Shown here: piece by piece, positions 46,734 through 59,898 of the stretch
Position numbering within the stretch: position 1 is the first letter of the stretch
Layout of the letters: every line of letters starts with the position of its first letter
Origin: Hofstenia miamia
Taxonomy: Eukaryota > Xenacoelomorpha > Acoela
Reading direction: 5' to 3'
Length of the DNA: 64,000 nucleotides
NCBI GenBank assembly: GCA_004352715.1
Contig: SCFE01000028.1
Span: forward strand, 1,339,465 to 1,403,464
Program-made: the position numbers and the translations under genes
Notes under the pieces: generated by a model
Databases searched by the model: none
Seen by the model: only the letters and a program-made list of their open reading frames with translations
Told to the model about the DNA's origin: nothing

Positions 46734-47787
46734 TACATTAGTATTAATGTTGGTGGTAAAAATTTATTTGCTGTTCAACCCTTTATGCTCCACTACTTGA
46801 ATGCATAAATGAGGGATTTTTAATAAATATTAAACGTATAATTTGAGTATGAAATCATGGGCATACAGCATCACTTTAAGAAAGACTCAAAACATTTTCA
46901 GAGAAAACACTTGTTGCTAGCATTGGGAACATTTTACGACAACCTTAGAAAAAATTGGTCATTGAAATCTGTTAGAATTCAACCAGCTTTGACAATTTTC
47001 TTAATCAGTTAGCTCTGAATCAGCTCCCCTCTTGATCAAGCAATGTCTCCTCAGTTTTATCATCATAATCATCAAGTATTACTGGTCATTAACACTTGAC
47101 AGGCAAAATTTCAACAAGCAAACATTTTCTCATCAGCTAGCAGCTGCAAGTTTTTTCCCATTAGAAAGCAATTGCTGCAATTTTCCCCAAACTGTATTGG
47201 AAATGTATATATATACAGGTAAAATGAGATATTCTTCTCCTAACCCCTCTATTTTGAAAGATAATTGTCTAATGAAATATAAAATTTCACAAAAAATTCA
47301 ATTTTCCTATGAACGTGATTTGAATTTAATTTTTGTATTTCTCCAAATGTGCAGCATAGAGCAGTGCTAAGAAACACATGCAAGTATATGCAGAATTAGG
47401 ATAACAGCTGAAAAGCGGTATTCTGGAGTTTAACGCATTGCTGTAAATATTTCATCTACACAGAATATTTTATTTTTGCATTGATACATAAATTAAAATG
47501 AATTTTATGAGAAATTGCAAATCCCCATTTGCAGACAAATACTAATTTCTTCTTGTTTTATTAGGTCACATTGAATAACTTGCTGTCAATTGGCCAGCCC
47601 AGTATTTTATTGATCAATAAAATTACACGATCAACACTTAGTATTTATTGCCTTGTTTTAATAGATTCCAAAACTATTTAAATTGAATTTATTTTCTGGA
47701 AAAATGTCGTACCACCAGTTGATCTTATGTTAACTAAAATTTAAATTTTCCAGCTGACCATCAATTTACAGACGAGATATATTTTAG
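46734..47787. other. sequence before the plus-strand exon: no gene seen
   Basis: AT-rich. The open frame 47032-47370 (plus, 112 codons) lacks any recognisable domain and has the composition of its surroundings. It may contain promoter or intron of the exon at 47788. Confidence 0.5.
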
Positions 47788-47987
47788 ACAGAGACGCCTA
47801 CTAGCGACGCAAAAATGTCCGAGGAATCATTGCCGTCTTCGCCACAAAGTCATCAGCCGTCTCAGAATGCGCCGCGGCTTCAAAGGGGGGCATCGCTAGT
47901 GGCCATACCTGAGCACGCTTCACCTACCAGCTGTCGACAACTGCGACGGCAGCGTTTTGCACAGAAACAGTACCATTCCCTTGCTAG
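47788..47987 (+). CDS. coding exon of an unidentified gene (first or early exon)
   Basis: A GC-rich island in AT-rich DNA. From ATG 47815-47817 (A at -3) it encodes 57 codons plus AG, then donor GTTAGT at 47988. The peptide begins MSEESLPSSPQSHQPSQNAP, is rich in Ser, Pro and Gln, then becomes basic (CRQLRRQRFAQKQYHSLAR). An acceptor-like ATATTTTAG ends at 47787, and the frame is open from there (TETPTSDAK before the Met), so it may be an internal exon starting at 47788; otherwise that part is 5' UTR. The style is that of a disordered N-terminus of a cytosolic or membrane protein. I do not recognise the family and could not find its next exon in the window. If first, the gene diverges from HCN. 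Confidence 0.6.
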
Positions 47988-50750
47988 GTTAGTTGAAACT
48001 AGTTTTTACGAGTCGGACAGCTGAAATTCCATGTGTATCTGTTAAATTTTAATGCATGCGACAAATTTTTAAGTGGATATGCACTCTTCATCCTCATTCT
48101 CTTAAATTATCAGGTAAATTTTTTTAATTAAATTAAAATTACATTTTAAAAATAATGAAAATTTAGTTGTAAATTTTATTTTAAATGCAGTCGAAAATTA
48201 AATTATATCTCAATCTTAATCTAACCAGATTTCGAAGGAATTCTAAAAACAATAAAAATTCAGCAAGATCATTCTTTTTATCAATTACCTGGTTTATAAA
48301 TAGTCACTAATATAATCATTAAATCAATAAACTTGGCAAGTTTTCGGAAGCTTTTTCTAAGACATGCTTTGCAATTTTGGCAATAATTTTTGAATAGGTA
48401 ACAGCAATTGCAAAATTAGAATAAATTTTCAACTTGGTCTGATTAACATTGGAACAGTAAGATGCTGTTTTTGAATTTTTTTAATAATAATTTTTAATTT
48501 TTTTTACTTAAACCCTTATTTAATTAACATTGATTCCTTTTAATGCTAATTGCGATACTTAAAAGCATTTACAATAACACTTAACAATTAGTCTACGACA
48601 TATTAGCATGTCTTTGATTGCCTAGTGCTAAGAAATTCAGTTCTGTCAAGATTTCTACAGCCAACAAGACGAAGTTCTCAAACGAAATCCATTTGAAATT
48701 TCTCTCGTCATCATGCCTAAATTTACTAAAATAATTGTTCATGAGATTCATTCAGCTATTGTCTATTGTCTATTGTAAGAGCATTCTTATTTTGTACTGT
48801 TAAAATAAAAAACATAGCAAATTCTTTTAATAATTTGTGAAAAATTTTATTCAAAGTTTACTTACGGAATTCAAATATATGTTTTGGAAAAAAACAGTAT
48901 TTTCCAATTTCAACAAAAGCGTTTAAAATATAATGTCAAGGTCACCTTAACGCAATTATTGAGTTTTCTCATACTAAGCATTGTGCATTTTAATTTAACA
49001 GCAAATGTTTCGAATACACTTCAATTGAAAAGTTAAAAGCAGTCAAGTTTCGTTAACGATATTCATATCAGTTATTTGAATATTCGTGAAATGCATGTAC
49101 CACAAAGCAATTAGCAGAAATGAAATTAGCATCTTTCGACAATATTTAAAAATTTGACGCGTTCTTCGATACATTTCAATAAAATATTTACTTAAATAAG
49201 GATTGGTTTTTAGCATGGGATATCCATATCTATTACTAATTCAATTTTAGTACACATAACCTTATGACAATTATATCTTGTAAAATTTCATGAAATTTCT
49301 GGAAAAAAAACATTTTGTTCTATAGATTAATTCTAACTATATTTTATAATTTACGCTTTTAAATTTGAATAGGAGAATTTTAAATTAAACATTACTGCAA
49401 ATATCATTTAACTAGTGTGAATAATTGATTTCTCTAATCAAAATATGAAATATCTCCAGTTTTAATTTTGGAATATTGGTCAAGCAATTTTACTGGAGAG
49501 GGTGCAAGTGTTTTAGTTGAAACGAGAACGGGATCAAAAAACAAAACGCGAGGACGGGGACCAACTTTTCAATTTGGAACGAGACTGTGATCAATTGGAT
49601 TTAATTTTTGCTTTTATATCATTCCGTATACAATTTGGTTATAAATATAATTTAATCCCAAGGCGAAATCAGAACTAGATGTACAGAACCCGGATCAAAT
49701 CTCACGGAACTAGCCCCGGAACCGGATTGAATACTTGCTTACCGGACAGGAACAGCATGGATAAATACCATAAATCGGCGGTCCTGTAGTTCTCTAATGA
49801 AATAATTATTTATGTACCATCTCAATATTTAATAATATTTAATTCATTTTGTAATCCCACGCTTATTTCACTTATTTTTAAAGACTTTTTAACTTTACTT
49901 AAAAAAAATCTTTGAAGGATTTATGTTTTTGAATGACATTTTTCAGGATAATATGTTGCGTTGGCGGTGAATTTAGCAAAATTTACATTTTGGATTACAC
50001 CATGCTTGGGAGCACTACACTAATTTTAAAATGATATGCGTGCTAATGACTTGAATTATAATTTCATATCATATATACGAAGTTATTAAATTTATTTTTC
50101 CCAATATCTCATAAAACCAAGGACTGAATGAGAGCCTACGTGTTGGAAAGAAGGCGGGGCATGAAGTTCTTTTTGCCTACGCAACATCTAATCGAAGTTA
50201 ATTAAATTATGTGACCTACTGGCCTTGGTTAAATGTTCTCTCTGGCCCACGCTATAGTTGAAGCTGTCAAGAGGCCATTTTGATTTGAATGTCTATTTTG
50301 CACAATCTGAATAGGACGGTAATAACTTAAAAGCCTTATTTTTGTTTTCAGCTTTTACATAAACAGTATTTTTAAATAGCATTGATTAATATGTAGCACT
50401 AAAGCACTAAAACGGAAATTTGTATTCTTAAAAATTTATCAAATATGCTTAAAATACTTGAAGACTACTTTAAACGTTTTCAAGAAATACTTCCTGTGAA
50501 TTATTAAAAAGTAGCAGGCATTGCACTTAAATAAATAATTTGCAAATCCAGAATCCTTAACTTTTAGAATGTCATGTTATTTTTGGACCAAAAATATAAA
50601 TGTTTAATTCTCGAAGACTTAATACCTCAAGAAATTTTTGCTCCAAAGAATGGGAATGACCACCCGACATTTTTTACTCCAAAATTTTATGTAAATTGCA
50701 GAGTAAGAGAGTGAAAAATATGTTTTATTATTAAGAAAATTTGTTCAAAA

Positions 50751-50754
<4 letters not shown>
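47988..50754 (+). other. probable intron after the 47988 donor: no exon seen
   Basis: AT-rich sequence without coding signal. A GC-richer repeat occupies 49495-49800. Confidence 0.5.
49495..49800. repeat. dispersed GGACCG-rich repeat, copy 1
   Basis: Contains GAACGGGATC, GGACGGGGACC, GAACCCGGATC, CCCCGGAACCGG and a right end GGCGGTCCTGTAGTTCTC. The same order with substitutions occurs at 52640-52804, ending GTGCGGTCCCGCACTCC. Repeated GGACC/GGAACC near an end suggests an old DNA transposon with subterminal repeats, but no target duplication is visible. Confidence 0.4.

Positions 50755-50796
<42 letters not shown>
50755..50796. repeat. (TA)n microsatellite
   Basis: TA run at the left border of the inverted-repeat element 50805-52111. 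Confidence 0.95.
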
Positions 50797-50798
<2 letters not shown>

Positions 50799-50804
50799 TA
50801 TTTG

Positions 50805-52111
50805 TTCAACCTACCAAATGGAACCAGCATAATAAATGTTTCTGTTATTAATTCCTAACAATGAATATTATATGCACTTTTAAAATAAATTTAATATTGA
50901 ACTGCAAGAGAAGATAATTTCTATATACTACTAAGATCAAACTATTCGAAAATCGGTGAAGCAAATTTCATTAAGGAAACTAAGAATTATTAAATATACA
51001 ACAAAGCATGCTAACATTAAATTTATTTTAGAAGTGCATGCAATATCAATTTATAAAGTGTAGTAATTGTAAATTTATTACCGCATTATTGTTATATTGA
51101 TAGTGATGATTTAAAATCGAAACCGGTCAATCAAACAGAAATATGATTTTTCTTTGACAATGTTTTTGTGTGTTATCATTGATTTTTATTAAAACCAAAC
51201 TAATTAATTTACTATAATGTTTATCTATTATTTTGATTCTAATATTACCAAAAGTTGGAAAAAATCGATTAATTTATTGAACTAAAAAATTTATTTGTGG
51301 GATTCCAAATAAAAATTTCCCGCTTCACCATGCTTGTAATTTATGACAAGGGGTAATTTAACGCACATCTTTAGTGAAACTATGAATGAGAAATATAGTC
51401 ATTTTGAATGAAATATTTATAAAATTATGTTTTGCTAAAGTAAAAATAATTTGAGCACGCTTTCTATATTGGGAACTATAAAGCTAATAATAATTCGAAT
51501 TTTGGCAAGTTGCAAAATGTAAATAACGGTACTTTGCAGTAGCACAGCTTTAATACGAAATGATCCCCAGTCCTGTCCATTCTTCTGCTAACAGGAGTTG
51601 AAGTAGGAGATATACCTGCGAAGGCTGGGGTAGGACTGAGCTACAATTGGAGTGAAAGCTATACAATTTCTTAAAGATTTTGAAATTATAAATTAGTATC
51701 ATTTATTCTTGAAAAACTGAATTTAGAATTTCTAATTCAATGTAAAGATTTAACAAGCCGTAAAATTGTATAACATTTCTAAAAAAATGTCATAAAAATA
51801 TGACGAATTGGAATTAAGTGGGTTGGAACGGATTTTGATTGGGCCTAAATTTTCTGATTAGTCTAAGAAGGAAAGAAATTTCTAAAGATCCCTTTACCAC
51901 AAAAAAAAGAAGTGTTTCTTATTGAAATTAGGAACAGCTAACAGTGCATCAGCCTGCATTCGAAACTCGCCTCACCGACTGAACTACGGACCACATAAGT
52001 GTGTTAGCCTTCCTAGCAATTGTTGCATAGGTGAGTTGTAGGGAAAACTATTCATTGTTAGGAATTAATAACAGAAACATTTATTATGCTGGTTCCATTT
52101 GGTAGGTTGAA
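50805..52111. mobile_element. 1.3-kb DNA element with perfect 61-bp terminal inverted repeats
   Basis: 50805-50865 (TTCAACCTACCAAATGGAAC to CTAACAATGAA) is the exact reverse complement of 52051-52111. TA repeats lie just outside both ends, fitting a TA-targeting (Tc1/mariner-like) non-autonomous element. No transposase or long frame inside. At 51945-52000 the minus strand has TAGTTCAGTCGG and TTTCGAATGC, like tRNA A and B boxes placed only about 20 bases apart. A second, left-truncated copy is at 55688-56648. Confidence 0.78.
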
Positions 52112-52125
52112 ATGATATACTGTAT

Positions 52126-52126
52126 G

Positions 52127-52170
<44 letters not shown>
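52126..52170. repeat. (TA)n microsatellite
   Basis: TA run with one CA step, right border of the inverted-repeat element. Confidence 0.95.
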
Positions 52171-52639
52171 GCCCCCTCTTCGTCTGAGGACAGTTCCCCA
52201 CAGAGCTTGAACCTAGACATTGGAAAAAATTGGGCCGAACTTTAAAAAACAAAGTGAACCCAAATCAAGCCAAAATGCAGTGAATGCTATATAATTTATA
52301 AAAAATGCAATGAAAAATATAAAACAAAAATAGCAAATTAGTTTTTTCAACTTCAGTGTGTAGATTTCATTTTAAGTTTCTAAAATACCCAACTTTTGTT
52401 TAGCAAATCGAAAAAATTAATGGTTTTTTTTGGCAAGGCTTATAAAATAGACCTAAGTTAGCATGAATTGGCATTAATTTAGAAGGTTTGGCCTGGATTC
52501 GTATCGGGCTTGCTCTTAGGGTTTTATGCTCATTTCTATGTCTGGTTTGCGTTACATGGATTTTTATATTATTTGCAATTAAATTGTATTTACTAAACTA
52601 AAATATGTCTGTTGTCTTCCCTAATATATGCAGAATCCC

Positions 52640-52804
52640 AGTCTATTTACTTTTACTACAAACCAGGAATAGATGTATGGGATCGAAATCAGGGGGATCT
52701 AGACCGAATCTCGCTCACAGGACCGAACCAGAGTTGAAAATCTGAACTTGGGTCAGAACTAGTAGTAGTCAGGGAACGAAAATGTGCGGTCCCGCACTCC
52801 TTTA
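52640..52804. repeat. dispersed GGACCG-rich repeat, copy 2
   Basis: Related to 49670-49800 in order and orientation: GGGATCG, GACCGAATCTCGC, GGACCGAACC, then the end GTGCGGTCCCGCACTCC. Probably the terminal part of an old DNA transposon. Confidence 0.4.
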
Positions 52805-54764
52805 TAAAACCCCAAAATTCATAAGCTGTAACTTTAGCCTGGCACCACGGTTTTCAACGTACTGCAAAAACATATGTGAGAAAAGCGCATTAGAAGGACA
52901 ATACCAGAAATTTGGAAATATGAAGCTGATTCTAACGAAAGCCTTTGCACTAATTTTGTTCAAGTTTCTTAGTGACTTGAGTATACTAGTTGACACCTCA
53001 AGACTAAATCTCTAATTGCGTCATTGAGTTGATCTTCTATCAGATAGGAGATAGGTTTATTAAATGTATTGCTAAAAATATTGAGTAAATCTATATTAGT
53101 TATCTTTTAAAGTCTAATGTCTTTTCGTCAAATCGAATATAATAAATACGTTTTTAACTTGAGAATAAATCAATTTTAACTGAATTTCAATAGAAATACA
53201 TTTTGCATAGATTCTGTATTTTAAATCACCAACTGGAGAAATTCATATTTTACACCAATTCTTTGATTCGATTTAGATATTATTTCTAAATAAATTTATG
53301 TAAATTATTTAATCAATTTACGAGCAACTTTATTAATTATCCAAAAATATAAGGCGTCTCAGTTGCAATTGGTTATAAATTGACAATAAATTGGCTAAAT
53401 TTCTTGCGATATTCGTCAATTATCAAAATGCCTGAAGTTCCATTTTGCAGGGATTTGTGGTAGCATGCAATTTTCAAGAGAATTTTTAATTTAGGGAAAC
53501 GTTGTCGTAAAAAGCCGTTTTTGCACTTGATAACAATGGGGAGGTAATGGGACGTGCGAATTGTTTTGATTTTTAATAATTTTTAATGCGCTCGCTTTTT
53601 CGAAAAGGCATTCAAATCCTATAATAAATTGATAACACTTGACACTGTTTCGTGCCAGGAATCTTGAGAAGTTAAAAGCTGTATTTCGAAATTGAATTAA
53701 CGCAGCTATGGATCAAAAAATAATTTCTACACAAGACAAAAAATGACGTAGAATTTTTTTACACTTGGATAACACAACGAGAAGTGTAAACGTTGCATTG
53801 CGTACTTAAGATGTATGCATAGTTGACGAATTCAAATACATTTTTCGAGGAAGTATCCCAAATGCATTATTCACCACACATCGTATGCTGTATTCAATTA
53901 TTTATGAAGCCAGTGATGGTATGTTCCTGGCTAACCTGAAATAATCTCCATTTTATTTTAAGAATGTGTCCCGATTATCTTCAACTAAATATATTTTGAA
54001 GAAATCAATTAAATATATTCATAAAAAGAATGACGCGTAGCGTATACGTGCATATGCGTATAATTTATCGCTTCATTTGCGTCAACATATGATTCATTTA
54101 TAATAAACATTTATTATATATTTTTATTACTATTTGCGTGGCTGATTGAAAATAGAATTAATTATTTAAAAACAGTATTCATAGGAATAAGTAGTTAGAT
54201 ATTCACGTTTAATTTGGTATTTATTTTCAGAAAACTTTTTTCTTTACACATAGAACTTTTGCCGCTAATCAGAAGCATCAACTTGACACAAACAATATCG
54301 GGAATTCTTTTAAAACCTGAGCTTATTTCCTGAAAAAATATTTAAACACTCATAATCGCGGCCTGGTAAATATCAAGGAACGTCTCCTCTTTAGAATTTC
54401 TCATAGTTGAACTTTTTTTGTAAACGTTAGGGCATGAGGCTACCTGAAACTCGAAATCATTGGCTGGCATGTATAGAAATCAGTGCAGATATCTGACTTT
54501 GTCCAGTTTTGGTCACCAGTCCCTGAATGCATTTCTATTTTAATTAGATTTACCAATTATTTTAATATTCTAAAAACTTGAAATACTGACTTTATTCTCA
54601 GAATGTAAAAATCTCGAATCAGCGACAGAACTAATAAATTATTAATATTTCTGCATATTAATTTCCGAACTATGAATTTAATATACTTTTGGATGAAAAG
54701 CTGGAATTTTCACTCATTATGCTTGCAATGAAGGAAGAAATTGATCATCTGGTTTCATGTCAAA

Positions 54765-55109
54765 CAGAGGCGCACCCAGAGGGGGAGCTGGGGAAACGCC
54801 CCCCTCTCTCAACAGAGCAGAGATGCTTCCATTCCCCATGAAATGTTTGCATATAACCAGTGGCATAGGCAATGGGAAATGGTGAAATGTTCTCTGTCCA
54901 ATTTTTAGAATTGTCCTTAAACTGGTTAAATAAAAAAATGTTGCGTAAAAAGTAATAAAAAATTAAAAACTACGTTAGTGAAATTCATTTTTTAGCGTTC
55001 AATTCGTCAATATTTTAGAAGATTTTGTTGGGCTTTGCCCAGCTTTTAGTCACTCAGGTGATTGAAACGGAGATATTCCCCCACTGGAAAACCCTGCGTA
55101 CGCCCCTAC
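54765..55109. mobile_element. possible hAT-like remnant
   Basis: Left CAGAGGCGCACCCAGAGGGG and right, reversed, TAGGGGCGTACGCAGGG resemble the ends of the elements at 29362 and 32379. No matching 8-bp duplication is visible. An internal CAGTGGCATAGGCAATGGG near 54860 suggests nesting or decay. Confidence 0.35.
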
Positions 55110-55687
55110 CTATAAAAACCATGTTTCAACATATATTAAGTATTGATTCCACTCTATGTCTCTAGGGGTAGACAAAATTAAATTATTGCAATAATTAGAA
55201 AATATTTAATCTATTGAAAGACTTTAAGAATCCGATTAATGCACTGCTCAAGAAGCAAAATTGCCAATATTTGCCAAATATTGAAAATTGACTAAAATCT
55301 TGCTGAAATATATAAATATGACTCCCGATTCGAGAAGCAATATTGTCTTTGTTTAGTAAATGTATATAACATTGGCTGTTGAGTGTACAACACAGTTTAA
55401 TGAGCAGAAATATATTATGCTTCCACCACCGAATTCACCTTTTTTATATATTGAATGCTTAACATTAATCATATTTCGCACAATTGTGACATTATCATCT
55501 TGTGATGTCAAACCTAAAGAAGTTAAACTATGATCACATCATTTGCATAAGGTATCCTTGTCAGAACTAAATTTGCCTTTAGTGATTATGATTAGTGGCA
55601 ACATAAACTTTTGCTTTTCTAGACCAATTTCTTTTTGTGTAAACAGAAATATGAAGCGCTAGTAACATTTTTTGTTACCTTAAAACG

Positions 55688-56648
55688 ATGATTTTTCTTT
55701 GACAATGTTTTTGTGTGTTATCATTGATTTTTATTAAAACCAAACTAATTAATTTACTATAATGTTTATCTATTATTTTGATTCTAATTATTACCAAAAG
55801 TTGGAAAAAATCGATTAATTTATTGAACTAAAAAATTTATTTGTGGGATTCCAAATAAAAATTTACCGCTTCACCATGCTTGTAATTTATGACAAGGGGT
55901 AATTTAACGCACATCTTTAGTGAAACTATGAATGAGAAATATAGTCATTTTGAATGAAATATTTATAAAATTATGTTTTGCTAAAGTAAAAATAATTTGA
56001 GCACGCTTTCTATATTGGGAACTATAAAGCTAATAATAATTCGAATTTTGGCAAGTTGCAAAATGTAAATAACGGTACTTTGCAGTAGCACAGCTTTAAT
56101 ACGAAATGATCCCCAGTTCTGTCCATTCTTCTGTTAACAGGAGTTGTAGTAGGAGATATACCTGCGCAGGCTGGGGTAGGACTGAGCTATTGGAAAAGAT
56201 GGGCTGAGATTGATAAAATAGATTACAATTGTAGTGAGAGCTATAAAATTTTTTAAAGATTTTCAAATTATACATTAGTATCATTTACTCTTGAAAAACT
56301 GAATTTAGAATTTTCAAATGAACAGGTCTAGCATGCCGCAAATTTGTAGAAAATTTCTAAAAAAGTGTCACAAAAATATGTCGAATTGGAATTAATTGGG
56401 TTGGATTGGATTCATTTTGGGCCTAAATTTTCTAAAGGTCACTTTACCACAAAAAGAAAAAAATGTTTCTTATTGGAATTAGGAACAGCTAACAGTGCAT
56501 CAGCCTGCATTCGAAACTCGCCTCACCGACTGAACTACGGACCACATAAGTGTGTTAGCCTGCCTAACAATTGTAGTGAAAAAACTATTCATTGTTAGGA
56601 ATTAATAACAGAAACATTCATTATGCTGGTTCCATTTGATAGGTTGAA
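55688..56648. mobile_element. truncated second copy of the 61-bp-TIR element
   Basis: Aligns with 51143-52111 in the same orientation, with scattered substitutions, an added stretch of about 35 bases near 56190 and a shorter block near 56425. The right terminal repeat (56588-56648) has two changes from copy 1. The left terminal repeat and about 340 bases are missing. Confidence 0.75.
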
Positions 56649-59007
56649 ATGATATATGTATATATATATATAATAGTTCCTCTTCTGAAAGAAAAGGCTG
56701 GGTGCGCCCCGATCTCTACTAATGTTTTCGCATATGAAAATGAGGAAATGTTAAATTTTGTTATAGTAAACTTTCATTTCTTTTTTAAACGATTTTCCAG
56801 AATGATTGTAAAAAAGAACCCAAAAGCAAATCTAGAAAAACTTAATATATATATATTTCTATTTCTAAACTTGGAAAGAAACGGACATAAAGTTAAGTTT
56901 CTCAATGCTAGTCCAAAGACCAAGCTCTATTTGTATATGAGGTTCATGCCCAAGTCCAAATAATGTATAGTACAAAATATACTGAATAATTAAAATGTAA
57001 ATTAAGCCCAAATGCAAATAGATAAAAGACCCAAGTTTAATGGGCCAGATCAACCCATTCAGCACACTTGCAGCTTTTTATGTATTAAACATGTACTTGC
57101 ATATACAATGTGCTAGCAGTAAACATTGAGAAAATTGAAATAATTGAAAAGAATATTTTGGACTTCCTTTTTAATGTGCCTGAGCGTATAATTTGATTTT
57201 TCTATGCGTAGTGTAGTATTAGATAAGCGTATGTTACTCTTCAAGAATGAGCATTGAATTTTATTTTTTCTTTCTTATTTTTTAATACATTCTTGAGTGA
57301 AGGTAATGTGATGCCTGAGTATTTAAGATATTTCCCATTATACACAATTATTGAATTGGAAAAGATGAGAGTAAACACATTATATGATTTTGCAATACTA
57401 TCAATACTTTAACATATCGGAATGTAATTGGAAATTGTCAGCAAAGTATCTCTACAAGCTAAACTTAGTAATATAAAAATTGCGTATTGAAATTATTTCA
57501 ATACAAAGGTTTTAATTAATTGTATTTGATAGATACCCTGGAAATTTCTTAAAGAATGTAAATATTTTACTCTGTAATCAATTTTCTTATTTCTGAAGAT
57601 TTTTAAGTTCAAGATTTTTTTTAATCAATTTCTACTTTTTAATCGTTCATTTTGACCCTAAGTACAGGGCTTTATCAAGTTGAGGTTTATCATTGTTTAA
57701 GAAGCTTGTTTACTAGTTGCTGCATGTCAAATTTCTGTTTCTGTATTTGAAAATTCTTTCTTTCTCTAAAATGGCTTATTATTAATAAAAAATTGTTTGT
57801 CATTTACATCAAGGCGGTTTTTCTGTTATATCACAAGTAAAATATTGTTTATAATTTATAGATATATTTAAAATGAAACCATTTTAAGTCTTTGTTTATT
57901 GCTTTTAAGATGCATATTGCTGTAATTAAAAACAAATGGTTTTTAATGCATTTCTTCAATAATTGCTTACTTCTGGAATTTACAAGAAATTCAGTTTCTG
58001 ACTAGGATGAAATTTTAAAATATGGTACCTTGTTAAAGGAAGCAAATGCACATCATATTGCTGATCTATTTATTATGTTCATGTCGCATTCCTGTTTAAA
58101 TTTCAGTTTTTATATTGTATAGGATATCCTTATCTATTCAGTTTATTATCAGGGAAAACTGTACAAAAACATCTTAATTACTTAAAATTTATTTTTTTCT
58201 TCCAAAGTCGTGGGAAGTAGGATTTATTGAATAGATGCTTTGCAAAAGCATATTCCCAAAAGATCTCTATTAGCATGCTGTAATAATACAAATAAATAAT
58301 AATTTGCAAACAAATAGATTATAAAAATTTGTCTTTTAATTCCCACTCTTTTTAGAATTTTCTTACAAAACAGGACAATAGGTACTGACTTACAAAATAA
58401 CGTAAATATGAGCTTTGCTGAAATTTTAAAAATTACAGTGCAAAAATTTTGTTTTTGAAAGCCAATCTATTCGTTTGACAAAGGTCTAAACCAGTTTAAC
58501 ATAGAAATCTTTCCTATTATTATATTTGTAATTGATAAAGGGCGCTCAATGAAAAAATCTGGAAGCCATAGCTAGGCCCCAGAATCAGGACTTGCTAGCT
58601 AATCAGGACGCGATAAGCAGATTATTTTCTTATCACATTGTAATCAGTTTATGATCAGGATGATCAAATTAATTGCTAGAGAAGGAACTTTATAGTACTA
58701 AGTACATTGAACTTCATTTTAAGTGACAATGTAATGTTATGTCGAAGGTATTGATAAACTAAGCAGTGGCTGTGCACTCGCATATGCTATCAGTGATACT
58801 GACCTACTGTAGGCAATTTTGTAGGCTACGTGCAAAGGCTAGGTACGCAATAGAGCTTGGTCACGCGAAAGTTAGCATTTAAAGTGAAAAATTGTATTAT
58901 AGGGAAATTAATGCAATAATGGGAATAATGGTAAAAATTAGTACCGGTAAAAAGTTGAATCTATGTCTAAGAAACCAATTAGTTTCTTAGTTTTTAATGG
59001 CATTATA
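56649..59007. other. no gene seen
   Basis: AT-rich sequence. The open frame 56649-56963 (plus) begins inside a TA run and lacks a recognisable domain. Confidence 0.55.
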
Positions 59008-59898
59008 TTTCAACTATACCAATATTTGGTGATTAGTGTACAAACCATGAATGATCATAATATTTATCATGTAAGTATTTTATGGAGGAACAGCATGTTA
59101 TGATGTAAATGGTGTAAATTTGTAAAAGTGGGGTTAGTCAACTTTTTGAAATTCCGTTACCGGCTAGTTTTGTGTTCATAGATCAAAGAAAAATGAATTT
59201 CTCAAATCAAAATTTTGTCTCATTGATGAACCTACTAAGGAGTCACACATGACACATTTCAATAAAGAAATAAATAATTATTGAATGAGTAGCATCCATT
59301 CTAACAGTGAAAATGAAATTCCGTTACTGCTTGACCAGCCCCAATAACAGTACACATTATAATCATCACATGCATTCACCTGTATTGGTGTCGACTTTAT
59401 AGTTGGTCGAAACTAAAATTGACATAATNGTAAATATACCTGAGGGCTTGGTCACACGATTCTTAGTGGAATTAATGTTTCAACTATGCCAATATTTGGT
59501 GATAAGATAGTGTACTAATCCTAAAGGAATATAAAATTTATCACATAAGTATTTTATAGAGGAACAGTGTTTTATGATGTAAATGGTATATACTTGTAAA
59601 AGTGATGTTAACTTTTTGAAATTCCGTAACAGACTAGTTTTGTGTTCATAGATCAAAGAAAAATGAATTTCTCACTAAAAAATTCTGTCTCATTGATGAA
59701 CCTACTAAGGAGTCACACATGACACATTTCAATAAAGAAATAAATAATTATTGAATGAGTAGCATCCATTCTAACAGTGAAAATGAAATTCCGTTACTGC
59801 TTGACCAGCCCCAATAACAGTACACATTATAATCATCACATGCATTCACCTGTATTGGTGTCGACTTTATAGTTGGTCGAAACTAAAATTGACATAAT
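59008..59898. repeat. direct duplication across single-N join 59429, more diverged
   Basis: 59008-59428 and 59478-59898 share the same 421-base sequence, with many differences in the first half and near identity from about 59214 / 59684 on. The N sits at the end of copy one. Divergent alleles are the likely cause. Confidence 0.8.

Larger units (their letters stand above)
52171..55687. other. no gene seen
   Basis: AT-rich sequence with a GC-richer repeat at 52640-52804 and transposon-end-like sequence at 54765-55109. The overlapping opposite-strand open frames at 52782-53015 and 52802-52996 mirror each other and have no domain. Confidence 0.55.

Noticed and set aside
45626-46800. Open frames of about 355-371 residues on both strands
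   Set aside because: They consist of the 1000-N gap with TA repeats at both sides (Tyr-Ile runs). There is no sequence evidence for coding.
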